This document shows positions 32,901 through 40,699 of a stretch of 64,000 nt of DNA, one piece after another. Position 1 is the stretch's first letter, and each line of letters begins with the position of its first letter. Source of the stretch: Oscillospiraceae bacterium. GTDB taxonomy: Bacteria > Bacillota_A > Clostridia > Oscillospirales > Oscillospiraceae. The notes under the pieces are model-generated. The model was given only the letters and a program-made list of their open reading frames with translations. It was not told the DNA's origin and did not search any database. The stretch spans positions 27,804 through 91,803 of the forward strand of contig JAFUCD010000028.1 of the NCBI GenBank assembly GCA_017459865.1. The letters are read 5' to 3'. A program made the position numbers and the translations under genes.

Positions 32901-35900
32901 TGCCGCCGCGTCTGTTATAGAAGGGCGTGGTGCCCGCACCGGTGGAACGCTTCGGGTTCGTGAGGGTGTAGCTCGTGGTATTGCCATTGGCAGAGCCGTT
33001 GTAGATCCACCAGCCGAGACTGTTGCCGTCGCCGTACTCGGTGGTCACGGCGTAATATTTTCCAGTGGTCTCGTTGAGGTAATAATAGGTGCTGTTCGGA
33101 TTCAGCTGACCCAGAGAGTAGTTGTTGTTGTCCTGTCCGCCATAAACCTCGCTGATGTTCATGGTGTACTCGCTGGAGAGCTTCTTCATGAAGTCCGCGA
33201 CCTGACTGCTGGGCGTGCCCTTGAAGAGGCCGACCGTATAGACGATGGCGCCCTGCTCGGTCTTGGCGAGGTTGCCGGAGACGAGCGCCTCGCCCGCGAT
33301 GGAGTCCTCATAGCCGCTGGCACCGGGCTCGCCGTCCGTGAAGACGACGATGACACGCTGGCGGCCGACCGTCTCGCCTGCGGAATTGGTGGATTGACGG
33401 TCGCTTGTGGGAATGGCCTCAAAGAGCTGCTCGGCCATGGTCATGCCATAGCTGGTGTAGGTGCCGCCGTTCGTCGCGAAACTGTCGATCGCATCCGAGA
33501 GCTGGCTGTTGAGCGCGCCGCTCTGATTCACGCTCACGAGCGCGCTCCGGTAATCCGCGGCGGAGAGGCTGGTGCCGTTGCCCTCGTAGACTGCCTTATA
33601 CCAGTAGGAGCTGTTGTAGGTGGTCGCGGTTCTGGTGCCGTTCACCAGATCATAGCGGTACCATCCGCTGCCGACATACTTCAGCGGCGCTGTGCGGCTA
33701 TTGTTATAATAGTAATGCCGGTTGATATACTGATCCGAGGTCCGCTCCAGACCGATGATCTTCTCATAGTTCTCAAAACCAGAGGCCTCGAACAGACCGG
33801 TGTTGGTGTAATCATAAATGCCGTTGGAGCCAACCGTGACGGCATACTCGCCCATGGAGTAAGACGGGATCTTGTTGCCCGCGAAGCCCGCGAACGCCAT
33901 GCGGTGGTCGACGTTGTTCGCCGCCGCGTTCTGCTGCACGGTGGTCGCAAACTGTGTGACCGCCGCCTTCAGCGCGTCGACTCGGCTCTGGCTGGTGCCG
34001 ACATAGAGCGGGCCTTCCTCGTTGTTGTAGACCACGCTGTCGGCAAACGTCGCCTGAACGCCAAGATCATGCCGCGCACCGGCAGCATCGATATAGTAGA
34101 GCTGATTTGCAGCCTTCGTGTCGGAGAGCTTATAGAGGTTGGGGATCCTTGCCGAGCTGGTGATCCAGCTGTAGCTCAGGCGGGCTCTGTCGGCGTCGTT
34201 GTCCGAGCTGCCGCGCACGGAGCCGTCGTCCGATTCCACATAGGCGATGCGTCCATTGCTAGCAAGCGTGTTCCATGTAGCGTTGTCCCGCAGATCGGAG
34301 CCATCCCAAGGATCGAACACCGCGACCCAGTAGTTGTTGCCCTCCCACTTGGAGACCTTCGTGTAGGGATCGTTGTTATTGGTGTAAATGTACGGATAGA
34401 GGCCGTAGTTCAGGAACAGACCCGCCGTGATCAGATACAGGCGGTGCGGCATGGGCTGGGTCTCGCCGACTCCCTGATACAGCACATAGTAGTCCGTTTT
34501 GATATTATAATAGGTCGGCGCGCCGTTGACGCCGAGGGAGATCGCGTCGTCGCCGTTGTTCAGCAGGTCGCTGGCGCGGGGATTGCTATTGCTGCTCACC
34601 GCCTCATAGACGTAGCCGGTCGCGGCCTGCACGGGATAATAGTTCGTGCCGACCTTGACATAGTGCGTCTGACCGCTGGTCGCCTGCTCGACCGTCCATG
34701 TGGCCTGATCCACGTCGTCATAGCTGTCGCCCATGTCGCGCGTCGCCATGGAGCCGGACTGGTCGATGACCATGACGATGTCCATGGGGTTCACGGTCTC
34801 GGTGATGGTCTGGGTGTCCGTCACGACCTCGTTGCCGGTGGTATACGCCGTCAGCGTGATGTCATAGATGTCATCGCCGTTATCGTCTGTCAGATCCTTG
34901 TGCGTATAGACGCCATCGTCGCCGGTCTCCGTGGTGGTGATGATCTCCTCGGAATCGGGCGCGGGCTGCAGCACATGGGTGCTGTAGTAATACAGCGTGC
35001 CGCCATAGAGGGTATCGGTGGTCTCCACGGCAATTTTCTCTTGCCCGTTCGTCTGGAGATTCACGCGCGTGCCGTTGACCATGATGTACATCTGGGTCTT
35101 CTGCCCGGTGAGGCGCTTATAGAGGTGCCCGGTGTAGGTGTCAGAGTCCTGCGTTCCCGGAGTAGGCCACGCGAGAACCGTGGAGCCCGCCATCAGCTTG
35201 TTGGCGTGGCTGGGATTGCCCTGGCGGAAATAGAGATCTTTGTGGCGGTAGTACTCGTCGCCGTCAAAAGTCGTCAAACTTTCGCCGAGCCATGCCCAGG
35301 AATAGCCGTCCTGACCATCGCCCAGTTTGGTAATCGTGGCAGTATTATTATATCTGTTCCAGTTGCTGGAGTTGGTCGTGTAAGCGCTGTTGCCGCTGAT
35401 CAAGTTGCTGGTCGGATAATCGTTGTAATAATAAAGCGTTACAGCATAGTATCCCAGATGCCCAACAGAGTTCGCGTACACAGCATGCCAAGTGTGATCA
35501 GAGGCTTTGTAGGCATAATAGGCTCTGTCAAGGCTGTGAGACGGCGAGGATGGTGCATATCTATCCTCCGCATAGCTGATGCCGCCGTAGCCAATGCCCT
35601 GATTTAAAACATTGAGGCCAGAATAAGTATTGTGCGTAAAATTACCGTAGACACGGATATCGGAATTGACCAGCGCGTACCATTCCTCACTCGCAGTCGA
35701 GGTCGCGGTATAGGTACTGCCGCTCTTGTTATACAGCGTCTGGCCGTAGCTCGCGACGGTATGCGCTTTCCAGTTCGTTCCGGCGTCCTCATACAGATTG
35801 CCGGTCGCAAATTGGACAGGGTAGTATTCGCCGTTGTAAAGGGCGTACAGATTGTTGTCCTCGCCGCCGTAGGTCGCTCCGTTGTAGTCATCCCCAGGCG

Positions 35901-36027
35901 TCCAGTTCGTTTTGGACGTGATCGCCACATAGCCCGGACCGGGGCGGTCGATCGCCAGCGCGCTCGCCGGGAGCAGCGACACGACCATGACGAGAACGAG
36001 CAAGAAGCTCAATGCGCGTTTTTTCAT
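29914..36027 (-). CDS. Giant secreted vWA-domain surface protein
   Basis: The 2037-residue product has a signal peptide (1-25, ALA), a Tyr/Asn-rich N-terminal region, and a von Willebrand A domain with a MIDAS site: DQSGS at 422-426, a Thr near 856 and FTDGE near 896-900. The vWA fold is interrupted by about 240 residues between the first strand and helix and by a second insert. InlB-like repeats follow (YTVTWVSEDGSSEQYDQD..YKFDGWSTTQGG, about 1330-1520), then beta-rich regions, a DTPDEP linker and a hydrophobic C-terminus without LPxTG or SLH. It is probably an adhesin. AAAGGA favours ATG 36027 over 36033. The structured element at 36052-36214 precedes it. Confidence 0.85.
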   Translation of the reverse strand: MKKRALSFLLVLVMVVSLLPASALAIDRPGPGYVAITSKTNWTPGDDYNGATYGGEDNNLYALYNGEYYPVQFATGNLYEDAGTNWKAHTVASYGQTLYNKSGSTYTATSTASEEWYALVNSDIRVYGNFTHNTYSGLNVLNQGIGYGGISYAEDRYAPSSPSHSLDRAYYAYKASDHTWHAVYANSVGHLGYYAVTLYYYNDYPTSNLISGNSAYTTNSSNWNRYNNTATITKLGDGQDGYSWAWLGESLTTFDGDEYYRHKDLYFRQGNPSHANKLMAGSTVLAWPTPGTQDSDTYTGHLYKRLTGQKTQMYIMVNGTRVNLQTNGQEKIAVETTDTLYGGTLYYYSTHVLQPAPDSEEIITTTETGDDGVYTHKDLTDDNGDDIYDITLTAYTTGNEVVTDTQTITETVNPMDIVMVIDQSGSMATRDMGDSYDDVDQATWTVEQATSGQTHYVKVGTNYYPVQAATGYVYEAVSSNSNPRASDLLNNGDDAISLGVNGAPTYYNIKTDYYVLYQGVGETQPMPHRLYLITAGLFLNYGLYPYIYTNNNDPYTKVSKWEGNNYWVAVFDPWDGSDLRDNATWNTLASNGRIAYVESDDGSVRGSSDNDADRARLSYSWITSSARIPNLYKLSDTKAANQLYYIDAAGARHDLGVQATFADSVVYNNEEGPLYVGTSQSRVDALKAAVTQFATTVQQNAAANNVDHRMAFAGFAGNKIPSYSMGEYAVTVGSNGIYDYTNTGLFEASGFENYEKIIGLERTSDQYINRHYYYNNSRTAPLKYVGSGWYRYDLVNGTRTATTYNSSYWYKAVYEGNGTSLSAADYRSALVSVNQSGALNSQLSDAIDSFATNGGTYTSYGMTMAEQLFEAIPTSDRQSTNSAGETVGRQRVIVVFTDGEPGASGYEDSIAGEALVSGNLAKTEQGAIVYTVGLFKGTPSSQVADFMKKLSSEYTMNISEVYGGQDNNNYSLGQLNPNSTYYYLNETTGKYYAVTTEYGDGNSLGWWIYNGSANGNTTSYTLTNPKRSTGAGTTPFYNRRGGSTVNGEDVQIGTTYYTQGGDKIVYEYRWFDSDRSIRNPALQDGSTTSAGESRYQFYTLSGATANEGSYYMTATNAAELNSVFNKIAGSLISEDVTVTNGSAYTEDTVYVMDEISADFDLPSDLSATNNHVTVYADLMTDWNNGSPVFEESTTPLDQGSAADIAAGTADVEVVWNGKKVQVNYFDFGRKYVRESNLGNAARIRVVIDGVTPNKVGEQLYSNTAQSGLYYKDPESGEVTLIEAFNRPYINVPGYTVTWVSEDGSSEQYDQDVDLMKGTVPVYDGTEPTKAPEETDDSRTTYKFDGWSTTQGGALAIAATRDAETDVVTSYGDFREYAIVAADRIFYAHFSSETSYFYTATWYNGSTKLYEQDHLANGDYPVYGGSTPAKTADSQYTYFFAGWYTEAMHRQHGDEYVAADVTTQLDPINGADVSYYAVFAPVEIPTRNIVLEYNTKTLVSGQDNVESFEAMYTPGGEFAKTGSSLFFTPGMNRNKQYHPTSDDLYNFTGFAEVNTGVYYKEANQSKPTKVNVIPAASVYFDDDLSKENATPVTPTADAETGELRVDTSSLPGKTATIDMNKGQYTITFIGTGIDVYCTTYDMASGGYVQAKLDGANLKTIRHQSNTTRYNVPTVSYRDLAYGEHTLLLNVLSTSGYKLDGVRVYSAVEDQSAYNNTKEKYAAFVSLHEALVNDASTYSSFTHDDMTNAVVGALFVDDSSKLVQLVNATDEEGNFIYVDAKGNVVDKDTEGATIKQVNYYQNKFDAYKANSPKNEIYLDGPKAAVEADSENGVEAQAAKDGQAVTFQLTTTAAGCKLWIGMSAPEVTDFSAEDLDARVQINGHDVPITSNLDLYYEIDSSWITDNSVTITNVGNTMISLTNLKLTGSEAIYTAYRATPAGSSALSDGALPMALADVMTLVFEPVTMDTVKLAANNGVDPDTPVVPDEPDTPDEPDTPDDPTPDKPTWNDDAFNPANILKTLFKLLLSALNSLFSGLGNW

Positions 36028-36051
36028 TCTCATGCTTCCTTTCCATTGATT

Positions 36052-36214
36052 GCACGTCCCTGATCCGATCGCCGCACGCATCTTGCCGGCGTGTTTTCCG
36101 TCTGTCTTTGCCGAAATCGCTTGCGATCCACAAAGGATCCCTGCGCGCTTTCCGCTTCGACAGGCGAAAAATCCGCTCGGCAATCTGTGCGCTTCGATCT
36201 AATCAGGCACATGC
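36052..36214 (-). ncRNA. Structured leader element, copy 2 (candidate cis-regulatory RNA)
   Basis: Reading leftwards, 36214-36195 pairs with 36071-36052 in 18 of 20 positions, enclosing 123 nt that align without gaps to copy 1 (about 95 of 123 identical). Conserved blocks include GCACAGATTG, GATTTTTCG, TTTGTG, CGGAAAA and AAGATGCGTGCGGCGATC. The 5-bp UUUGU hairpin is kept by two compensatory changes (36139/36125 G-C and 36136/36128 C-G, against A-U pairs in copy 1). It ends 24 nt before the giant protein start. I see no strong promoter directly upstream. Confidence 0.7.
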
Positions 36215-36343
36215 TTGTGATCTATTTCAAAAAAATTTTTGCTTGCGGTGTATGGGGAATACGGATTGCCACACCAGTGACGTCGGTCACCGGTTCGCAA
36301 TGACAGAGAGCAGGTGCGGCGCATGTGCGGCTGCGTACTGCGC

Positions 36344-36369
36344 GGGCGGATGATATCCGCCCCTACGAG
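36344..36369 (+). repeat. Short palindromic repeat with CTACGAGG tail
   Basis: GGGCGGAT-gat-ATCCGCCC followed by CCTACGAGG, the same pattern as at 5970 and 36468. It lies in the 36215-37147 stretch, which contains only repeats and no convincing gene. Confidence 0.45.
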
Positions 36370-36467
36370 GGGTGGGGAAACGGCGCGGTGTGGGCATAGC
36401 TTACGCATGGAACGACCGACCAAATCATATATTTGGGGTCTTTTCACACGCGCCCTGCGCGGGGAAC

Positions 36468-36493
36468 GGGAGGGGCAAGCCCCTCCCCTACGG
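36468..36493 (+). repeat. Short palindromic repeat with CTACGGC tail
   Basis: GGGAGGGGC-aa-GCCCCTCCC (36468-36487) followed by CTACGGC. Confidence 0.45.
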
Positions 36494-36718
36494 CATCAGA
36501 TCGACGCCGGGGGGATCTCGGTGCGTGCCGCATGCGCGGTGCGTGTCGTGCGCAATTCGATTGCATAAAGGCAATTTTTGCGCGCAATTCTTAAGATCTT
36601 GAAGAATCTTCTTAAATTTTCGCTGCGCCGCCCGGTTACAAAAACGGCGCAGCGAGGCTTGGCGATGGATCGGCGGCGGTGGTTGCCGGACCGTCGCGGA
36701 TCCATGGGGGCTTTCGCG

Positions 36719-36780
36719 CCGTCCGGTTGCTGACAAACAACGCGAAATTGTAATCTCCCGCCGCCCGGTTGCTGACAAAC
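36719..36780. repeat. Two 20-bp direct repeats
   Basis: CCGTCCGGTTGCTGACAAAC (36719-36738) recurs with one change at 36761-36780. A third, weaker relative (CCGCCCGGTTACAAAAAC) is at about 36628-36645, inside a GC hairpin. No function is evident. Confidence 0.5.
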
Positions 36781-36804
36781 GGCAGAAGATATCCGTCACC
36801 GTGT

Positions 36805-36832
36805 TGGGGAACAAACTATACTTTTTTTCCCA
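36805..36832. repeat. 28-bp imperfect palindrome, copy 1
   Basis: TGGGGAACAAACTATAC at its left half and TTTTTTTCCCA at its right. It matches a second 28-bp copy at 37008-37035 in 23 positions, 203 bp away. It may be an operator. Confidence 0.45.
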
Positions 36833-37007
36833 TTCTCACAAATATTTCAAGTTGTCCAAATATCAGGTAACTTTTTGCACACCATTTCCAGATCCGTCCC
36901 CGTCCGGTTCGTGCAAGGGAACAAAACCTTAAAATTTGCGTCAGATCGCTTGCAATCCAATTGCTTTTATGCTAAGATATGGATGCCATCTATCATTGTG
37001 TTTATCG

Positions 37008-37035
37008 TGGGGAATAAGGTATACCTTTTTCCCCA
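37008..37035. repeat. 28-bp near-perfect palindrome, copy 2
   Basis: Centred on GGTATACC, with TGGGGAA at the left and TTCCCCA at the right; only one position pair breaks symmetry. See copy 1 at 36805. Confidence 0.5.
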
Positions 37036-37046
37036 CCTATTTTTAT

Positions 37047-37126
37047 CCAGAAGACCATTCGCCACGCGAATGGTCTTCTGGACAGAAAAAGATCCCCAAA
37101 GCCGTGTCAGCTTTGGGGATCTTTGA
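37047..37126 (-). terminator. Tandem hairpins with terminator after the degenerate kinase gene
   Basis: A perfect 14-bp stem (37088-37101 with 37111-37124) is followed on the minus strand by TTTTTC and is a good terminator. Next to it is a second perfect 15-bp stem (37047-37061 with 37067-37081). Confidence 0.8.
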
Positions 37127-37147
37127 TTTTGATGTTCGATCGCGGGA

Positions 37148-38860
37148 TCACTCCTGATACTCCACGATATACGCGATCCGTCCGCCGTAGAACTGCGGAT
37201 AGTTCGTGACGGGGTCGTTCATGATGTCGTTATAATACCACGTGCCGTTGACGTTGCGCAGGATCACATAGTCCTCCGGCGCGCCGGTCGCGGCGTCCTG
37301 GACGCTGGGCTCGCCCGGCGCCCACTGGTAGAACGGCGTTTCCGTCGGGACGACCCATGAGAGCTCTCCGCCCGTCGGGCGATAGAGACCGAGCCAGACA
37401 TACTCCACGCCCTGCGCTCCGGCGAGCTGCGCAACCTCCATGAGCTCCTCGGGGCTGTCGATGACGGCGAGGTGTCCGCCGCGGGCCTCCGCCTCCAGCT
37501 TCGCCTGCTCCCACGAGACGTTGGAGACAACGACGTCATACGTCGAGCTCGGCACCGGGGTCGGCGTCGGCTCGGGCGTCGGGGTCGGGGTCGGCTCGGG
37601 CGTCGGCGTGGGCGTCGGCTCCTCCGTCACGTCCGTGGTGGGCGCCGTGCTCTCGATAACGACCTCAGTATCGCCGCCGCCGAGATGGATATAGCCCAGC
37701 TGGTTGAGGATCAGCGCGCCGAGCACCGCCGCCGCCAGCAGCAGGACGACGATCGCCGCGATCTGTCCGCCGTGGCCCTTCTTTTTCTTGTCCTTGCCGA
37801 GCCAGCCGAGATCCTCCACGCGGTCGGAGACCTCGCCCGCCTTGCGCTGGCGCTGGCGTTCGACGTCCGAGCGCTGCTCGGGGACCTGCCTGCGCGCGGG
37901 CGCGGCGGTCTTCTGCGGTCTGACCGGCTGCGCGGCGGGTCTGGGCTGCGGCTGTACGGGCGCCGATTTGGGCTGCGGCTGCGGCTGCACGGGCGCCGAC
38001 TTGGGCTGCGCCGCGGGTGCGTCCTCCGGCAGCTCCGCCTTCGGGTGCGGGACGACGATGATCGTCTCCGCCGGCTTCGACTGGCGGCGCTCGATCGCAG
38101 CGGCGGCTTCCTCCACTTCAGGAGAAAGTGGCTGCTCCTCCGGCGGCATCTCCACCACTTCAACTTCAATATCCGCCGCTTCGGAGCTCGCCTGCTCCAC
38201 CGTGGCTGCTTCCTCGACGGGTTCGCCCATATCGACCGCGCGCTCGGCGAGAATGCCCAGCATCATGCGCTCCACGTCCGAGAGCTCCTGCTCGGGCTTG
38301 TCGAACATCTCCTTCGCCGTGGGCACGGAGGCGCGCAGATCGGCGCGGTACTGCACCAGCGCGTCACGCAGCTCCGCGGGCGATTCATAACGGTCGGAGG
38401 CGCGGAAGGTCGTCGCCTTGCGGATGATCTCGGCGAGCTCCTTTCCGGCGGCGCGCGGCATCGGCAGCGCGTCCCCGTTCATGCGGCGCTTGAGCGCGTC
38501 GGCACGGTCTACGGGCGTGGGATCCGCCGGATAGAACGGCAGCAGGCCGTTGGACACGCCGGCGTACAACAGCAGTCCGATGGAATAGACGTCCGCCGCC
38601 GGGGACTGCACACCGCTCCAGAACACCTCCGGCGCCATGTACTCCAGCTCCTCGGTGCCATGGTCCTCCCCGCCGGTGCCGGCGGGTCTGCCGAGCGTGA
38701 CGTTGCCGTCGTCCGAATAGCCGATGTTGTCCGGGCGGATGCCGCCGAAGTACCCGCCGCGCGCGGTCAGCTCGCTGCAGAGCGTCTCGGCAAGCGCGGT
38801 GAGCTTCTCCCGGTTGAGCTGAAACAGCCGGGCGCCCAGAACATTTGGGATCTGTGCCAT
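37148..38860 (-). CDS. Degenerate kinase domain - transmembrane - C-type lectin-like protein
   Basis: The 570-residue product opens with what looks like only the C-lobe of a Hanks-type Ser/Thr kinase: GGIRPDNIGYSDDGNVTLGRPA stands where catalytic and DFG loops would be (no HRD Asp, no DFG), followed by EYMAPEVF and DVYSIGLLLYAG. The N-lobe with ATP-binding Gly loop and Lys is absent, so it should be inactive. A long Pro/Glu/Gln linker, one transmembrane helix (about 372-394), a TPTPEP linker and a C-terminal C-type lectin-like fold (SWEQAKLEAEARGGHLAVIDS ... NGTWYYND) follow. It may link an outside ligand to an inside partner; that is inference. AAAGGAG precedes the ATG. Confidence 0.8.
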   Translation of the reverse strand: MAQIPNVLGARLFQLNREKLTALAETLCSELTARGGYFGGIRPDNIGYSDDGNVTLGRPAGTGGEDHGTEELEYMAPEVFWSGVQSPAADVYSIGLLLYAGVSNGLLPFYPADPTPVDRADALKRRMNGDALPMPRAAGKELAEIIRKATTFRASDRYESPAELRDALVQYRADLRASVPTAKEMFDKPEQELSDVERMMLGILAERAVDMGEPVEEAATVEQASSEAADIEVEVVEMPPEEQPLSPEVEEAAAAIERRQSKPAETIIVVPHPKAELPEDAPAAQPKSAPVQPQPQPKSAPVQPQPRPAAQPVRPQKTAAPARRQVPEQRSDVERQRQRKAGEVSDRVEDLGWLGKDKKKKGHGGQIAAIVVLLLAAAVLGALILNQLGYIHLGGGDTEVVIESTAPTTDVTEEPTPTPTPEPTPTPTPEPTPTPVPSSTYDVVVSNVSWEQAKLEAEARGGHLAVIDSPEELMEVAQLAGAQGVEYVWLGLYRPTGGELSWVVPTETPFYQWAPGEPSVQDAATGAPEDYVILRNVNGTWYYNDIMNDPVTNYPQFYGGRIAYIVEYQE

Positions 38861-38918
38861 TGATTTGCATCTCCTTTCTGGGAGAACAGTTCCTTCGGAA
38901 ATTATGTTAACAAAGCTT

Positions 38919-38947
38919 ATCGTATCATATTATAATGAGAAAGTCAA
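38919..38947 (-). promoter_or_regulatory. Promoter of the degenerate kinase gene
   Basis: TTGACT (38942-38947) and TACGAT (38919-38924) on the minus strand, 17-base spacer. The -35 box overlaps the stop codon of the PAP2 gene. Confidence 0.5.
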
Positions 38948-39882
38948 CTTTTTGCGGTTTGACGCGGCTGTCCGAGTCTGCTGAACCAACCGAAGGTCAT
39001 CGGCCAGATCCCGGCGGCGAAGAGCACGGCAAGCCCATAGCGCAGCGCCGTGACGGCGTCGCTGTGGCCGAGCACCTTTTTCAGCCCCTCGGTGATGGCG
39101 ATCGTGAGCACGAGCCCGACGACGGTCTTGATGATCTGCGCCCACCACTTGGCGCGGATCTCGAAGCGCGTGACCTTCAGATCGAGCGTATAGCCGATCG
39201 TGAGACCGACGAGCGCGCCGGCGAGGAGGCTTGCGTTATGCCGCGCCTCGGTGATGTTCACAAAATGCTCCTCGGCATACATCCAGTCCGGGAACGGGCA
39301 GAGATAGGAATAGAGCAGGAACGCCAGCAGCAGCACCGCCAGCACGCCGAGAAAGCCGTACATGCGGTTCGGGTGCTCCTCCATCGAGCGGAACACCGGG
39401 TACAGCACCAGCAGCAGCACGACGCCCACCGCGCAGGAGACGCCCACGTCCAGCGGCGTGTGCACGCCGAGATACATGCGCGAGAACGCCACCAGCAGGA
39501 TCATCACGGCGCAGACGACCTTCAGCCACGCCTTCTTTGTCCAGGCGAAGACGCCGCCGAACGTGGCGAAGACATTCTGCGTATGTCCGCTCGGGAAGGA
39601 AAAGCCCGTCGCATCGCCGACCGCGGCCTCGACCGGCTGGAATTTCGGGTCGAGCACCCACGGACGCGGGATGCGGAACAGGATCTTCAAAAACTGGTTG
39701 ACGACCGTGCCGATGAAGCCCAGCGACAGCATGAAATAGCCGCAGCGCTTATCGATGCACCAAAAAACCACGATGCTGAGCACCATGAAGCCGTACAGTC
39801 CGCCGAAATACGTCAGATAAGAAAGAACCGTCGTGAGCCAGGGCACACGGAGCTGTTCCAGCGCATACAGAAGCTGCATCAT
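38944..39882 (-). CDS. PAP2-family membrane phosphatase
   Basis: The 312-residue integral membrane protein carries the three PAP2 phosphatase motifs: KILFRIPRP (K-x6-RP), FPSGHT and SRMYLGVHTPLDV. It has about seven or eight hydrophobic segments. Such enzymes dephosphorylate lipid phosphates such as phosphatidate or undecaprenyl pyrophosphate; the substrate is not determined. The C-terminal 100 residues extend beyond the minimal domain. GAGGAG precedes two adjacent ATGs. It is divergent from the DUF308 gene. Confidence 0.9.
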   Translation of the reverse strand: MMQLLYALEQLRVPWLTTVLSYLTYFGGLYGFMVLSIVVFWCIDKRCGYFMLSLGFIGTVVNQFLKILFRIPRPWVLDPKFQPVEAAVGDATGFSFPSGHTQNVFATFGGVFAWTKKAWLKVVCAVMILLVAFSRMYLGVHTPLDVGVSCAVGVVLLLVLYPVFRSMEEHPNRMYGFLGVLAVLLLAFLLYSYLCPFPDWMYAEEHFVNITEARHNASLLAGALVGLTIGYTLDLKVTRFEIRAKWWAQIIKTVVGLVLTIAITEGLKKVLGHSDAVTALRYGLAVLFAAGIWPMTFGWFSRLGQPRQTAKS

Positions 39883-39916
39883 TCAAGACTCCTCTCAAAA
39901 TCGGGAATATGTTGTC

Positions 39917-39945
39917 ATTATAACAAATCTTGCGCAAAGATACAA
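39917..39945 (-). promoter_or_regulatory. Promoter of the PAP2 gene
   Basis: TTGTAT (39940-39945) and TATAAT (39917-39922) on the minus strand, 17-base spacer. Confidence 0.65.
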
Positions 39946-39952
39946 TTCCGAA

Positions 39953-39981
39953 TTGACGAAATCGGTGCAAAATGCTAGTAT
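39953..39981 (+). promoter_or_regulatory. Promoter of the DUF308-marR operon
   Basis: TTGACG (39953-39958) and TAGTAT (39976-39981), 17-base spacer, back to back with the PAP2 promoter. Confidence 0.6.
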
Positions 39982-40054
39982 ATTATCATAAGATCATACG
40001 ATTTCTTATTGCGCTCGAGTCGGCCACAGAGCCGCTCGATGAGGAGCTGGAACC

Positions 40055-40699
40055 ATGAACAAAACGGAAAAGCAAAGCCCGCTCGCGCAGTTCATCTCCC
40101 GCATCAAGTGGGGGTATGTGGTCGTGAGCGTGTTCTTTCTGGTGCTGGGGATCCTGATGGTCGTGCGGCCGGAGTCCTCGCTCACGGTGATCTGCCGGGC
40201 TCTCGGCGCCCTGACGGCGCTGTTCGGCGCGGTGCGGATCCTGCAGTACTTTCTGCGCACGCCGGAGTCCGTCGGTCAGCGCTATGATCTGGCGGGCGGG
40301 ATCTTCTGCCTGCTCGCGGCGGCGCTGTTGGTCTTCCGCGCGGGCGAGATCGCGGCGATCCTGTCCGTGATCGTCGGCATCTTCATCCTGATCGACAGCG
40401 TTTTCAAGCTGCAGGTCGCGCTCGACGCGCGGCGCACGGGCGTCGGCGCCTGGATCCCGATGATGATCCTCGCGTGCCTGTCGCTGCTGCTGGGCATCCT
40501 GCTCGTGTTCGACACCTTCAAGGGGCAGGCCGTAATCTCCGTCATCATGGGCTGCGCGCTCATCTATGAGGCGCTGGCGGATCTGTTCACCGTATTCTAT
40601 GTCAGCCGGGCGGTCAAAAATGTGAAGCTTGCCGTGCAGGACGCGATCGACGAAGCAGCCGCCATCGAGACCACCGGAGAGATCATCTCCGACGAATGA
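40055..40699 (+). CDS. DUF308 (HdeD-like) membrane protein
   Basis: The 214-residue product is built of about six hydrophobic helices in DUF308 repeats (FFLVLGILMVVRP, GGIFCLLAAALLVF, LSLLLGILLVFD), ending in a short acidic cytoplasmic tail. The family includes E. coli HdeD, linked to acid stress, but function here is unknown. GAGGAG precedes the ATG. The MarR regulator gene overlaps its stop (ATGA), so the two are co-expressed. Confidence 0.85.
   Translation: MNKTEKQSPLAQFISRIKWGYVVVSVFFLVLGILMVVRPESSLTVICRALGALTALFGAVRILQYFLRTPESVGQRYDLAGGIFCLLAAALLVFRAGEIAAILSVIVGIFILIDSVFKLQVALDARRTGVGAWIPMMILACLSLLLGILLVFDTFKGQAVISVIMGCALIYEALADLFTVFYVSRAVKNVKLAVQDAIDEAAAIETTGEIISDE

Noticed and set aside
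30385..35607. A 1740-residue plus-strand open frame opposite the giant surface protein gene
   Set aside because: It is the antisense of a gene with signal peptide, vWA and repeat domains. It has no recognisable domain or suitable ribosome binding site, and its composition is that of a mirrored GC-rich gene.
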